NCBI GenBank assembly: GCA_030647965.1
Contig: JAUSIT010000006.1
Span: 1-48,894 of the forward strand
Length of the DNA stretch: 48,894 nucleotides
Source: Nanobdellota archaeon
Lineage (GTDB): Archaea > Nanobdellota > Nanobdellia > Pacearchaeales > GW2011-AR1
Direction of reading: 5' to 3'
In this document: positions 34,283 to 42,122 of the stretch, piece after piece
Numbering within the stretch: position 1 is the stretch's first letter
Layout of the letters: each line of letters opens with the position of its first letter
Notes under the pieces: generated by a model
What the model was told of the DNA's origin: nothing
What the model saw: only the letters and a program-made list of their open reading frames with translations
Database searches by the model: none
Position numbers and translations under genes: made by a program

Positions 34283-34849
34283 TTAAATCCTTAAATCAAT
34301 ATTCTTTTTTAAACCACCAGAACTAGTTCCAAGATTTTCAATTGTTAAAGAATATGGTGTTGGTGCTGAATTAATATCATATGCTTCATCTTTTCCATTA
34401 TATGATAAATTAACATCAGAATATGTTAAATTTAGTGTAACTGTCCAAGGCCCAGTACCAGTTGTTTTAACTTTTAAATTTCCTACTGAAATTTCTGCTC
34501 CAGGCTCACTATATTTATATTTTGAATCAAGAGACCATACAATAGCATCATTAAGATTACTAAGACTATATGCCCCATAAACACTTAATTTTCCTTTTGA
34601 AATTTTTAATTCAGGGATTATTCTTTTATTTCCCTCTGCACCTAATTTTGTTTCAGTAATTTTTAAATCAACCTTATTCATTAAATCAATTGTCTGGTCA
34701 ATAATAAATTTATCTTTCATAGAATCAATTTTAGGTTTTGCATATCCAAGCAAAAGTGCAATAATTGTAAGCCCGATTAGAGTATAAATTACTGTTTCAA
34801 CCCATACTTGAGCTTTTTTGTTTTCAATTTTTCTTAGTTTAAATTTCAT
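34283..34849 (-). CDS. pilin-like protein
   Basis: A 188-residue protein: basic N-terminus (KFKLRKIENKKAQ) then helix VWVETVIYTLIGLTIIALLLGYA with Glu near the start, as in class III pilins. The ectodomain is beta-rich with no Cys. The gene is coupled to a 36-aa membrane peptide gene upstream by overlap. Confidence 0.7.
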   Translation of the reverse strand: MKFKLRKIENKKAQVWVETVIYTLIGLTIIALLLGYAKPKIDSMKDKFIIDQTIDLMNKVDLKITETKLGAEGNKRIIPELKISKGKLSVYGAYSLSNLNDAIVWSLDSKYKYSEPGAEISVGNLKVKTTGTGPWTVTLNLTYSDVNLSYNGKDEAYDINSAPTPYSLTIENLGTSSGGLKKNIDLRI

Positions 34850-34956
34850 TTTAAAACTCCTATTTTAATTAATAATTCAAAAATTGAATATCCGACTACT
34901 AAAATTGAAATTATTGCTAAAATCCATTTCCACATTTTTTCAGTTTTTTTCTTCAT
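34846..34956 (-). CDS. 36-aa single-helix membrane peptide
   Basis: MKKKTEKMWKWILAIISILV, then a short end FELLIKIGVLK. One membrane helix with a basic cytoplasmic start. Its stop TGA overlaps the ATG of the next pilin-like gene, so it is translated with it. Possible pilus accessory peptide. Confidence 0.6.
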   Translation of the reverse strand: MKKKTEKMWKWILAIISILVVGYSIFELLIKIGVLK

Positions 34957-35004
34957 CTTTATCCCTTTTCTATTTTTTATATTACTATTTCTTTCTAACC
35001 CTTT

Positions 35005-35050
35005 CTCTTTTTTTATAAATCAAAAATAAAAAAATAAAAATAAATTCTTT
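35005..35050 (-). terminator. T-rich terminator after the second pilin copy
   Basis: On the minus strand this is a run of T tracts (TTTATTTTTATTTTTTTATT) just after the pilin stop at 35062. The same motif follows the other pilin copy, consistent with archaeal U-rich termination. Confidence 0.5.
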
Positions 35051-35061
35051 TTTTTCCTTTC

Positions 35062-35622
35062 TTAAGGCATACAAGCTGCAGCAGGAACAACAGACGATAC
35101 TTCACAAGTATCTTTGCTTCCTTTTACCTTTGGTGCAACCGATAAACTTACAATGCTATTAAAATCTGCCAAACCCTGAGGAGTTGCATCAAATTTAAGT
35201 TGAGATGCAGTTAATTCTACTAAAGTATTTGTATTTGAACCTTCAGTTGTAGCATCCAAAGTTCTTGTAACTTTTTTACTATTGCCATTTTGTAAAACAG
35301 CAATCAAATCAACTGATTCTATTGGAGTTGCGCTACCACCCTGTTTAACAATAAATTTTACTTTACTATTTGTTTTATCTAAACCCCCCATATAAGGACT
35401 AGTACCTGGTTGAATAGAAACATCTTTTTCTACTACCTTATAACAGCTAGAACCTTCAACTAGTGAAACTTTTGTTACAGCATCAAAACATGATGAACTA
35501 GTTGCTGTTTGTTTGCTTATTAAAGGCATAACAGCTAACCAGACCACAGTTACTGCAGCCATTGTAATTAAAATTATCAAAACTGTCGCAACAATTGTTG
35601 ACAATGCTTTTTTATTATTCAT
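35062..35622 (-). CDS. type IV pilin, tandem copy 2
   Basis: A 186-residue pilin. NNKKALSTIVATVLIILI is the class III signal and helix, with Ala in place of the Gly before the cut. Its first 49 residues equal those of copy 1 except for this A/G change; the ectodomain differs (VSLVEGSSCYKVVEK and Cys near CEVSS). AAAGGAGGTTAAAAATG gives a very strong ribosome site. Likely a major or alternate pilus subunit. Confidence 0.82.
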   Translation of the reverse strand: MNNKKALSTIVATVLIILITMAAVTVVWLAVMPLISKQTATSSSCFDAVTKVSLVEGSSCYKVVEKDVSIQPGTSPYMGGLDKTNSKVKFIVKQGGSATPIESVDLIAVLQNGNSKKVTRTLDATTEGSNTNTLVELTASQLKFDATPQGLADFNSIVSLSVAPKVKGSKDTCEVSSVVPAAACMP

Positions 35623-35694
35623 TTTTAACCTCCTTTCATTTTAATACGAATTTTATTACTAATCCATAAATTTTATAGATTATAATTTCTCTTT

Positions 35695-35742
35695 CTCTCT
35701 CTTTTCTAATAAATCAAAAATAAAAAAATAAAAATAAATTTT
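35695..35742 (-). terminator. T-rich terminator after pilin copy 1
   Basis: Minus-strand T tracts with the same order of A/T blocks as after copy 2, just beyond the stop at 35747; part of the duplicated unit. Confidence 0.5.
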
Positions 35743-35746
35743 TTCC

Positions 35747-36205
35747 TTAACACTTTGCAACTGAAACAGTTGATGATATATCGCACATATCTTTACTTCC
35801 TGTTACATGAGGTGCAATAGATACACTTACAATATCTCCTATAACACCTGCTTCTGCAGCAGTCATAGAATATACTTTTTGAGTATTTTGTTCAAGATCA
35901 CTTACTCCTTGGGATATCTTTTTAGTACTACTATCCTTGGAAACAGCAATCAAATCAATCCTATCAACAGAAATTACTCCACCACCACGTTTAACTACAA
36001 AATTTATATCAGTAGTTCCATCAATACAAGTAACTCCTTGAACTAATGAAATCTGAGTAACAGCATCAAAACATGATGAACTAGTTGCTGTTTGTTTGCT
36101 TATTAAAGGCATAACAGCTAACCAGACCACAGTTACTGCAGCCATTGTAATTAAAATTATCAAAACTGTCGCAACAATTGTTGACAATCCTTTTTTATTA
36201 TTCAT
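35747..36205 (-). CDS. type IV pilin, tandem copy 1
   Basis: A 152-residue pilin with NNKKGLSTIVATVLIILI at the start and the same first half as copy 2, then a shorter ectodomain (TCIDGTTDINFVVKRGGG, ending Cys). About 163 bases from the ribosome site into the coding region match copy 2 with one visible mismatch. Strong AAAGGAGG ribosome site. Likely pilus subunit. Confidence 0.82.
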   Translation of the reverse strand: MNNKKGLSTIVATVLIILITMAAVTVVWLAVMPLISKQTATSSSCFDAVTQISLVQGVTCIDGTTDINFVVKRGGGVISVDRIDLIAVSKDSSTKKISQGVSDLEQNTQKVYSMTAAEAGVIGDIVSVSIAPHVTGSKDMCDISSTVSVAKC

Positions 36206-36250
36206 TTTTAACCTCCTTTCAATTTTGAAAAATTTATTTCAATTATAATT

Positions 36251-36739
36251 TTATCCTTTAATCTTTATTCCCTGCTCAATACAAGTATATTCTTTTTTAT
36301 TTAAAGCTTCTCCTTTAACATTTCCAATTAATATAGGATAAATAATAATTTCTGTTGCACTAGTATGATCTCCCGCAGCCCAAGATAAAGGAATACTTGC
36401 AGAACCCCCTGCTAAAACTTTAGGATAAACCCCAGTAGTATCTTTAAATTCATAAATTGTAGAACTTCCATATTTATCAAAATATTTTGCAGCAATTTTT
36501 ATAAAAGGAACATTTCCATTATTTCTTATTTCAACATTGCCCTCAACCTTTTTTGCTGTAAAATCAACCTGCCCACAAGCACTTTCAATTGGCTGTCCTT
36601 TTTTTTCAACTTGTTCAGAAATAAATCCTCTTGCCCATAAAAAAATAATAATTGCCAAAACTAAAACAAGCATAACTAATAATATTGTTGCAATTACAGG
36701 AGATAAAGCTTTTTTATCAACTCTTTTATTTTTTACCAT
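36251..36739 (-). CDS. archaellin/type IV pilin N-domain protein
   Basis: A 162-residue protein with DKKALSPVIATILLVMLVLV, the archaeal pilin/DUF1628 N-terminal motif, then a beta ectodomain with two Cys (ESACGQVDF and KEYTCIEQG). First of the compact pilin cluster and likely a minor or tip subunit. Confidence 0.78.
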   Translation of the reverse strand: MVKNKRVDKKALSPVIATILLVMLVLVLAIIIFLWARGFISEQVEKKGQPIESACGQVDFTAKKVEGNVEIRNNGNVPFIKIAAKYFDKYGSSTIYEFKDTTGVYPKVLAGGSASIPLSWAAGDHTSATEIIIYPILIGNVKGEALNKKEYTCIEQGIKIKG

Positions 36740-36858
36740 CTTTTTTCTAATATAATATTGCCTGAGCAGTTTATAAATTTTATTGAGGTATGAAGTATCT
36801 TAAATTTGGATAATTTGCATTTCAGATTAATATCAATTTACCAGTCAATTTTATTAAA

Positions 36859-36979
36859 TCACAAAACCCTGAGGGGTTTTTACCCCCACTTAAAAGTCGA
36901 GGTTTGTTCGTGGTTTTGTGAGAACCGGAAAAATCTACACAAACAAATAATTACTACAACCTAAATATTGTAGATTTTT
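36859..36979. other. palindromic intergenic element, possible IS200/IS605-like end or RNA
   Basis: TCACAAAACC (36859-36868) pairs with GGTTTTGTGA (36912-36921) around a GC-richer inner hairpin (CCCC/GGGG and CCCCCACTTAAAAGTCGAGG). A second pair, AAAAATCTAC (36929-36938) and GTAGATTTTT (36970-36979), follows. No reading frame fits. Function unknown. Confidence 0.5.
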
Positions 36980-37003
36980 ACATGTATTAATCTCTAATAA
37001 TTC

Positions 37004-37056
37004 AAAAAGTTTTACTCTTCCATCTTGCGTTACTTATTGTAAGAGCAAAACTTTTT
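37004..37056. mobile_element. nested 53-bp hairpin element in a partial host repeat
   Basis: Arms AAAAAGTTTTACTCTT and AAGAGCAAAACTTTTT around a loop with TTGCGTTACTTATTG. Next to it (37057-37100) are host-repeat pieces (GTCGCTAGAAAATTCC, GCGAAGCATTATT) in reverse orientation. Confidence 0.75.
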
Positions 37057-37121
37057 GTCGCTAGAAAATTCCATAAATTCTGCGAAGCATTATTTGTCCA
37101 GAAAGGACTTTTAAAAATTAT

Positions 37122-37676
37122 TTAAGGCATAATAGTTAATCTCTGGCTTACAATCTGACTGCAAAAAACTTTAGTATGAGTTTTAGAATCAACTATATAT
37201 GGTTGAATTTCTAAAAATCCTAAATTAGACCCATCAACTAAACGAGATTTATCCAGAGCCACATAAGAAATTCCATCAGTAGAATATTTATATGGAATTG
37301 CTTTTTCACCATCATTTGGACTTAAAGAAGTTCCATCTATTCCTCCTTCAGTTCCATCAGTACTTAAAGTATATATTCCAATTGTTGCATCAGCACTAGG
37401 ATTAACTTTTGCAATAAAACCAGTTATATTAAAAAAACCTTTATTTTGAACAGTCACACTAAATACCCCCCCAGACCATTGATATCCCTTAATAATCAAT
37501 CCAATACCATCAGGGCACTCAACTTTTTCATTAGGGGTTGCATAAAACTTTAACCAACCATAAACCAAACCAGCAAGAGAAAGAGTTATTGCAATTAAAA
37601 TTGCATAAGCAACAATCTCACTAATAGCATTTTTCCGATAACCAAGTGGCCTAAGCAGTCTGAATGTCATTTTCAT
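37122..37676 (-). CDS. pilin-like protein
   Basis: A 184-residue protein; after a basic start (MTFRLLRPLGYRKNA) comes ISEIVAYAILIAITLSLAGLVYGWL, a pilin helix with Glu at the expected place. Ectodomain with Cys in VECPDGIG and KVFCSQIV. It overlaps the gene upstream by 26 nt. Confidence 0.68.
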   Translation of the reverse strand: MKMTFRLLRPLGYRKNAISEIVAYAILIAITLSLAGLVYGWLKFYATPNEKVECPDGIGLIIKGYQWSGGVFSVTVQNKGFFNITGFIAKVNPSADATIGIYTLSTDGTEGGIDGTSLSPNDGEKAIPYKYSTDGISYVALDKSRLVDGSNLGFLEIQPYIVDSKTHTKVFCSQIVSQRLTIMP

Positions 37677-38256
37677 TTTTAGAAGTCTTTTTAATTATTA
37701 CATAAAAATTATCCTGACCCGTTAGTGTGAAAGTATAAGGAATATCATTAAACAATACTGTAACTTGTGATGAAACAGGTACAATATTTTCTTTAATTTT
37801 ATTTCCTAACCCAGGATCATCTGGATTTTTAAGATAAATTTCTCCTCGAGTAGTATAAGTTATCACCCGAACATTATTTAGATAAGTATATCCTTCAATT
37901 AAATCTGCTCCTCCAGGAATTGTTTTACCCTCAACTTTTATATTGCCCTTTGCCCAATTCTCAACAGTTGCAGAATTTTTATCCCCATATAAAACAACAA
38001 CTTCTGCATTAGGATCTTTATATTGCATATCTGTTACTGCAATATTTAAAAAATTTTGAAGTTCATCATTACCACTATAAACCCCATAAGAACTAACTTG
38101 CGCAGATTCTGATTTTAATTGATAGGTTAAATCTAAAGAAGTTTCTTGCTGTTTATTAGTATTAATATAATTATAAGTTGTACTCAAACTTAAGATAACT
38201 GCAGATATTATAACTGCAGCAAGAATAAAAAATTGTCCTCGTTTATTTAAATTCAT
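37651..38256 (-). CDS. pilin-like protein, first gene of the locus
   Basis: A 201-residue protein: LNKRGQFFILAAVIISAVILSL is a class III signal and helix, followed by a helical then beta ectodomain (YGDKNSATVENWAKGN). The downstream pilin-like gene overlaps its end. A dispersed repeat and the SRP RNA lie upstream. Confidence 0.68.
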   Translation of the reverse strand: MNLNKRGQFFILAAVIISAVILSLSTTYNYINTNKQQETSLDLTYQLKSESAQVSSYGVYSGNDELQNFLNIAVTDMQYKDPNAEVVVLYGDKNSATVENWAKGNIKVEGKTIPGGADLIEGYTYLNNVRVITYTTRGEIYLKNPDDPGLGNKIKENIVPVSSQVTVLFNDIPYTFTLTGQDNFYVIIKKTSKNENDIQTA

Positions 38257-38317
38257 ATCAACCTCTTATAATTTTTATGAAAACCTCTTTATAAATTTTC
38301 CTAAATAATAGATTGTA

Positions 38318-38460
38318 AAATCTAACATACAACAAAGTTGAATTAGTTTGCTTTAACAGCAATGATAAAATAGCTATCTCGCGATAGCTTCGAATAATTA
38401 ATGAATAGTTAGGAGCTGCTAAGCGACTTAGTATCTCCACAAAGTGCAATAATCTATTAA
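38318..38460 (+). repeat. dispersed inverted-end element, simple copy
   Basis: Left part TTAGTTTGCTTTAACAGCAA, a small palindrome AGCTATCTCGCGATAGCT, the uninterrupted core GGAGCTGCTAAGCGACTTAG and CAAAGTGCAATAAT. No hairpin insert. Confidence 0.7.
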
Positions 38461-38492
38461 ATATAATTATTGAGAATTAGCTTATTTAAAGT

Positions 38493-38750
38493 GCAGACCC
38501 GAAGATTTGCTTCAATTCGCTGTAAAGAGGACTTTAAATCTCCTCAGTTCTGCGACCCTTCAAGCACCTAGACCATAACTTAGGGCTGCTCCGATCAAGG
38601 TCTGACCCATTTCACTACAGCAAGATCAAGAAGGACAAAACCTCAACGTCAAATTAAAGACATTTACAGTTGCATGTCACGCTTCTTCTTGCAGTTTACC
38701 ATAAGTCCATTTGTAAGCAGCGTAGGACTAGCACGCCAACCTGGTCTGCA
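38493..38750 (-). ncRNA. signal recognition particle RNA (7S)
   Basis: Minus-strand RNA of about 258 nt, GC-richer than its surroundings. The 5' end GCAGACC pairs with the 3' end GGTCTGC. The Alu region reads GGTTGGCGTGCTAGTCC, close to the conserved Alu sequence, and helix 8 has CAGACC-TTGATC-GGAGCAGCC, the SRP54-binding loop with its GGAGCAG side. The apical bases are TTGATC where a GNAR-type loop is usual. A TATA box (38772-38779) sits about 26 bases before the 5' end. It guides secretory ribosomes to the membrane. Confidence 0.9.
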
Positions 38751-38771
38751 TATTTATCACACAATAAGCAT

Positions 38772-38779
38772 TTATAAAA
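38772..38779 (-). promoter_or_regulatory. TATA box of the SRP RNA gene
   Basis: TTTATAAA on the minus strand about 26 bases upstream of 38750, which independently places the RNA 5' end at GCAGACC. Confidence 0.65.
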
Positions 38780-38845
38780 CTTTATCGAACTCAATCTACC
38801 CAAGACCAAAAAATTTAAATACTACACTATATAGTAATATATACT

Positions 38846-39661
38846 ATGGAACTAATAGCAAAAATAACAAAAGGAATTAATGTTGACCAGATTTACATAT
38901 CAAAAAAAAGAGCTGGTTTTCCTATTGGAGAATATGTTAAAATAATATCAATATCAAATCTCCAGGACAGAGAATTGTCATTAAAAGAAAAACCTTTTTT
39001 TTATGGACTAAATAAAATTGAACCAATTAAAATAAAAATAAGTGAAGAAATCTTTGATTTAATTGAAAATGAAATTGAAACCCAAAATGTAATTATAACT
39101 GGCTCTTTTTTAGACATTGGATTTAATTTTAAAGATTTAGATATTTTAATTGTAATTCCTCAAGTCAAAAATGAAGAACACTCTCAAAAAATTATAATTG
39201 AAAAAATAATCAATAATATAGGAATACAACCACACATAATTTTTATAGATAATAAGTCATTGATTGAAGGACTTTCAACAGACCCTTTATATCAATCAAT
39301 GCTTTCAAAATGCGTCTCAAAAAAAAGAATTATTTATAAAATAGAAACCAAAAAAATTAACTATAAACTACTTGATTTGCAATTACTAAAAAGCAAGATC
39401 GTGTTTGATAATTATGATTCTTTAACAGGAGAAGAAAAATATTATTATTTACAGAACATGATGAGCATATATCTTTTTTTAAAATTAGGAAGAATAACAA
39501 AAGATAATGTTGAAAGCGAGATAAAAAAGAATTTTGAAGATAAAAAAACAATAAAATATGGCTGCATAGATAAAAAAGAATTTCTAAAAAAATATAAAAA
39601 AATATACAACCAGACATTTGATTTAATAATAGATAAAATAAAAAAACAAGATGCAAAATAA
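38846..39661 (+). CDS. nucleotidyltransferase-fold protein
   Basis: A 271-residue protein with IITGSFLDIGFNFKDLDILIVI, the GS...DxD signature of pol-beta-type nucleotidyltransferases (as in MNT proteins). The C-terminal part is helical. TTTAAATA about 26 bases before ATG 38846 supports a leaderless start. It overlaps the next gene by 11 nt; the pair may be an MNT/HEPN-like module, but the HEPN R-x-H motif is not seen. Confidence 0.7.
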   Translation: MELIAKITKGINVDQIYISKKRAGFPIGEYVKIISISNLQDRELSLKEKPFFYGLNKIEPIKIKISEEIFDLIENEIETQNVIITGSFLDIGFNFKDLDILIVIPQVKNEEHSQKIIIEKIINNIGIQPHIIFIDNKSLIEGLSTDPLYQSMLSKCVSKKRIIYKIETKKINYKLLDLQLLKSKIVFDNYDSLTGEEKYYYLQNMMSIYLFLKLGRITKDNVESEIKKNFEDKKTIKYGCIDKKEFLKKYKKIYNQTFDLIIDKIKKQDAK

Positions 39662-39989
39662 AAACCATTTCGTAAAATTGTTTGTTGGAAATATTTGCAA
39701 TTCTATTGTTCATGCTATTCTTGAAAAAGCAATTAATTTAGAAGAAATAAAAATTAGATACAATAAAGAACTTCAAACAAGTTTTGAAAAAGCAGAAGTT
39801 TACAGGCAAAAAATAAATCCAATAAATACCTCATTACCATTAAAAGACATGCAATTTATTAAGGAAACAATAATACATCATGTCAAAGCAGAACTAAACA
39901 GTAGAATTTTAAGAGGATACAAAAATATTAATCTTTCTTTAATTGAGCCAACCACTGATGATTTTTTAAAAAAAATGAAGATTATGTAA
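39651..39989 (+). CDS. helical partner of the nucleotidyltransferase
   Basis: A 112-residue mostly helical protein (VHAILEKAINLEEIKIRYNKE, ETIIHHVKAELNSRILRG). It overlaps the nucleotidyltransferase gene. I do not recognise the family; a HEPN-like toxin or antitoxin partner is possible but not supported by a motif. Confidence 0.5.
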   Translation: MQNKNHFVKLFVGNICNSIVHAILEKAINLEEIKIRYNKELQTSFEKAEVYRQKINPINTSLPLKDMQFIKETIIHHVKAELNSRILRGYKNINLSLIEPTTDDFLKKMKIM

Positions 39990-40002
39990 TAATTTATAAA
40001 AA

Positions 40003-40242
40003 ATGAATGAACCAAAACCAAATCAAATTTATCAGCATTTTAAAGGAAAAGAAAAATTATACAAAATACTAGAGATTGCAAGAGATTGTGAAAATCCTGA
40101 AAAAAAGATTGTTATTTATCAACAGCTTTATGAAAGTGAATTTCCAAAAGGAACAATATGGGCTCGTTCTCTAGAAGATTTTGTAGGATATAAAAAAATA
40201 GAAAATAATAAAGAAATAAAAAGATTTATTTTAATCAAATAA
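40003..40242 (+). CDS. DUF1653-like protein
   Basis: A 79-residue protein: NQIYQHFKGKEKLYKILEIA, VIYQQLYESEFPKGTIWARS and FVGYKKIENN, matching the small DUF1653 domain (YxHfKG..Y.vl.iA..set...vvYq.ly...g..WvRp...F). Function unknown. It starts 13 nt after the previous stop. Confidence 0.82.
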   Translation: MNEPKPNQIYQHFKGKEKLYKILEIARDCENPEKKIVIYQQLYESEFPKGTIWARSLEDFVGYKKIENNKEIKRFILIK

Positions 40243-40257
40243 TTTTTCTTAAGAATA

Positions 40258-40437
40258 GATAAGATAAACTATTTAACTGAATATGCAACTGCATTGAAAT
40301 AATTTGCTTAACAGCAAGAATAAAATAACTATCTAGTGATAGTTTTGAGTAATTAATAAATCATTAGGAGCCGACAGGCGACTTAATATAAAAACGAAGT
40401 GCAATAATCAGTAAATGTAAAGTTCATAAGTTAATTT
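40258..40437 (+). repeat. dispersed inverted-end element, simple copy
   Basis: Left end GATAAACTATTTAACTGAAT, ATGCAACTGCATTGAAATAA, a palindrome AACTATCTAGTGATAGTT, core GGAGCCGACAGGCGACTTAA, AAAAACGAAGTGCAATAATC and a degraded right end. It fills the gap before glnA. Confidence 0.75.
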
Positions 40438-40482
40438 TTTAATAATAGTTAAATTTAAAACCCTAAACAATTTTATTATTTT

Positions 40483-41838
40483 ATGTTGCTTGAAGAAAAG
40501 CTTAAAGAATTAGGAAAAGAAGTTGTGTGGGTGAAGTATCATCTTACAGATATCCAAGGACATTTAAGAGAAGTATCTGTTAGAAAAGATGCGATTTCTG
40601 AAGAAGGTTATACAACTACAGATGGTTCTTCTGTTTTTGGAAAAATAATTCTTCCTACTGAAAGTGATATGATTATTATTCCTGATGTAAATACTTTAAT
40701 GGTTTTGCCCTGGCAAAAAGATACAGCAAGAGTTATATGTGATGCTTATCACTCTCCAAAAAGTGAAGATGAACAACCAGAACCTTTTTTAGGTTGTCCA
40801 AGAAGCATACTTTCTTCTGTAGAAAAATCAATAGACAAAGAATTAACTGAAAAAGTTTCAAAATTATATGAAAAAGAACCTAAAAAATTCCATGCTCATT
40901 TTGCTCCTGAACTTGAATTTATTTTAATTGATGAAAAATACCCTTATGAATCAATTCATAAAGACGAAAGATTAAATAATAAAAATTATTTTGTTCCGCC
41001 TAAACAAAAAGTAGACAATTTTTTAAAACAAGTAATTGATGCTCTATCTATAACAAATATGAAAAGAGAAAAATACCATACAGAAGTCACAACTTATCAA
41101 TGTGAAATAGGAATTGGGCATGGAAATGCAAAAAAAGTTGCTGATGCAAATGTAACATTAAAATATATTATTAAAACACTTGCTGAAATGAATGGAATGC
41201 ATGCATCTTTTATTCCTAAATTTAAACAAGGGGTTAATGGTTCTGGGATGCATGTGCATCAAAATCTCGCAGTAACATTTGACGATGGAGAACATAATCT
41301 TTTTTATAATAAATCTTCTAAAGACGGATTATCTCAAATTGGAAGCAATTATATTGCAGGATTATTAGAACATGCAGAAGAAATTACTGCAATAACAAAT
41401 CCTTTACCAATTTCATATAAAAGATTAGTTCCTGGCTGTGAAGCTCCTACTTATATTGCTTGGGACTGGCAAAATAGAACTGCACTATGTAGGGGACACT
41501 CTCCAAATACAAAAAAAATAAGAGTAGAATACAGAGCACCAGACCCAACTTGCAATCCATATCTTGCTTTTGCAGCAATGCTATCTGCAGGTTTAGAAGG
41601 AATAGAAAAAAATATTGAATTGCCTGCCCCATCTAAAAGAGATTTTTATCATGATAATGAGGGGGTTAAAGAATTACCAGGAAATCTAGGCAATGCTCTT
41701 GAACTTATGAATAAAAGTGAAATGTTAAGAAAGAGATTAGGAAATTTTGTTGTTGATACATTATATACACTAGGTTCTGCAACTTACAAAGATTATTCTA
41801 GCCAGATTAGCGACAGAGATATTGAATTATTTTTCTAA
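40483..41838 (+). CDS. glnA: glutamine synthetase, type I
   Basis: A 451-residue glutamine synthetase of the archaeal/short type I group. Early DGSSVFGKI, PELEFILID, then FIPKFKQGVNGSGMHVHQNL with the metal and Glu loop, NPLPISYKRLVPGCEAPTYI and EYRAPDPTCNPYLAFAA. It joins ammonia and glutamate using ATP. The MNKSE end is without the adenylylation Tyr motif typical of enteric enzymes, so no such control is expected. No GlnK or glutamate synthase lies nearby. Confidence 0.95.
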   Translation: MLLEEKLKELGKEVVWVKYHLTDIQGHLREVSVRKDAISEEGYTTTDGSSVFGKIILPTESDMIIIPDVNTLMVLPWQKDTARVICDAYHSPKSEDEQPEPFLGCPRSILSSVEKSIDKELTEKVSKLYEKEPKKFHAHFAPELEFILIDEKYPYESIHKDERLNNKNYFVPPKQKVDNFLKQVIDALSITNMKREKYHTEVTTYQCEIGIGHGNAKKVADANVTLKYIIKTLAEMNGMHASFIPKFKQGVNGSGMHVHQNLAVTFDDGEHNLFYNKSSKDGLSQIGSNYIAGLLEHAEEITAITNPLPISYKRLVPGCEAPTYIAWDWQNRTALCRGHSPNTKKIRVEYRAPDPTCNPYLAFAAMLSAGLEGIEKNIELPAPSKRDFYHDNEGVKELPGNLGNALELMNKSEMLRKRLGNFVVDTLYTLGSATYKDYSSQISDRDIELFF

Positions 41839-41899
41839 AAAGAGCTATAAAAAACCATAAGCCAAAACTTTAAAACCTTTTAATTCTCTAATAAATTAT

Positions 41900-41984
41900 G
41901 CCGACATCGCTTACAGAAAACAAGGTTTTCTGTCTGTTCAACTTTTGCAAGATTGAACACAAAGGTAGAGTAGTGGATTGCTAA
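41900..41984 (+). pseudogene. broken 5' half of tRNA-Ser, D-loop interrupted
   Basis: GCCGACATCGCT, then 52 foreign bases, then GGTAGAGTAGTGGATTGCTA, all matching the intact tRNA-Ser at 42019 up to the anticodon loop. The insert holds ACAGAAAAC/GTTTTCTGT and TGTTCAA/TTGAACA inverted repeats. The 3' half is missing here. Confidence 0.75.
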
Positions 41985-42018
41985 AAAATTATAAACCGAA
42001 ATTTATACTTATATTCAT

Positions 42019-42099
42019 GCCGACATCGCTCAATGGTAGAGCAGTGGATTGCTAATCCACGCCCTTCGGGGCTTCGGGGTTCAATTCCCCGTGTCGGCG
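42019..42099 (+). tRNA. tRNA-Ser (GCU anticodon)
   Basis: An 81-nt tRNA: acceptor GCCGACA/TGTCGGC with discriminator G, D-arm GCTC..GAGC, anticodon stem GTGGA/TCCAC with loop TTGCTAA (anticodon GCT, decoding AGC/AGU), a long variable arm GCCC-TTCG-GGGC as expected for tRNA-Ser, and T-arm CGGGGTTCAATTCCCCG. No intron and no encoded CCA. SerRS is encoded 4.5 kb downstream. Confidence 0.95.
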
Positions 42100-42122
42100 T
42101 TAACTATTAAGAATTGAACCCT

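Noticed and set aside
38258-38449. 63-aa frame on the minus strand upstream of the pilus locus
   Set aside because: It is made mostly of the dispersed repeat at 38318-38460 and has no similarity to a protein.
38674-38880. 68-aa reading frame on the plus strand
   Set aside because: It lies antisense over the SRP RNA 5' region and its promoter, with no ribosome site and an atypical composition.
39357-39713. 118-aa minus-strand frame with hydrophobic stretches
   Set aside because: It lies antisense to the nucleotidyltransferase and its partner and is a base-composition shadow.
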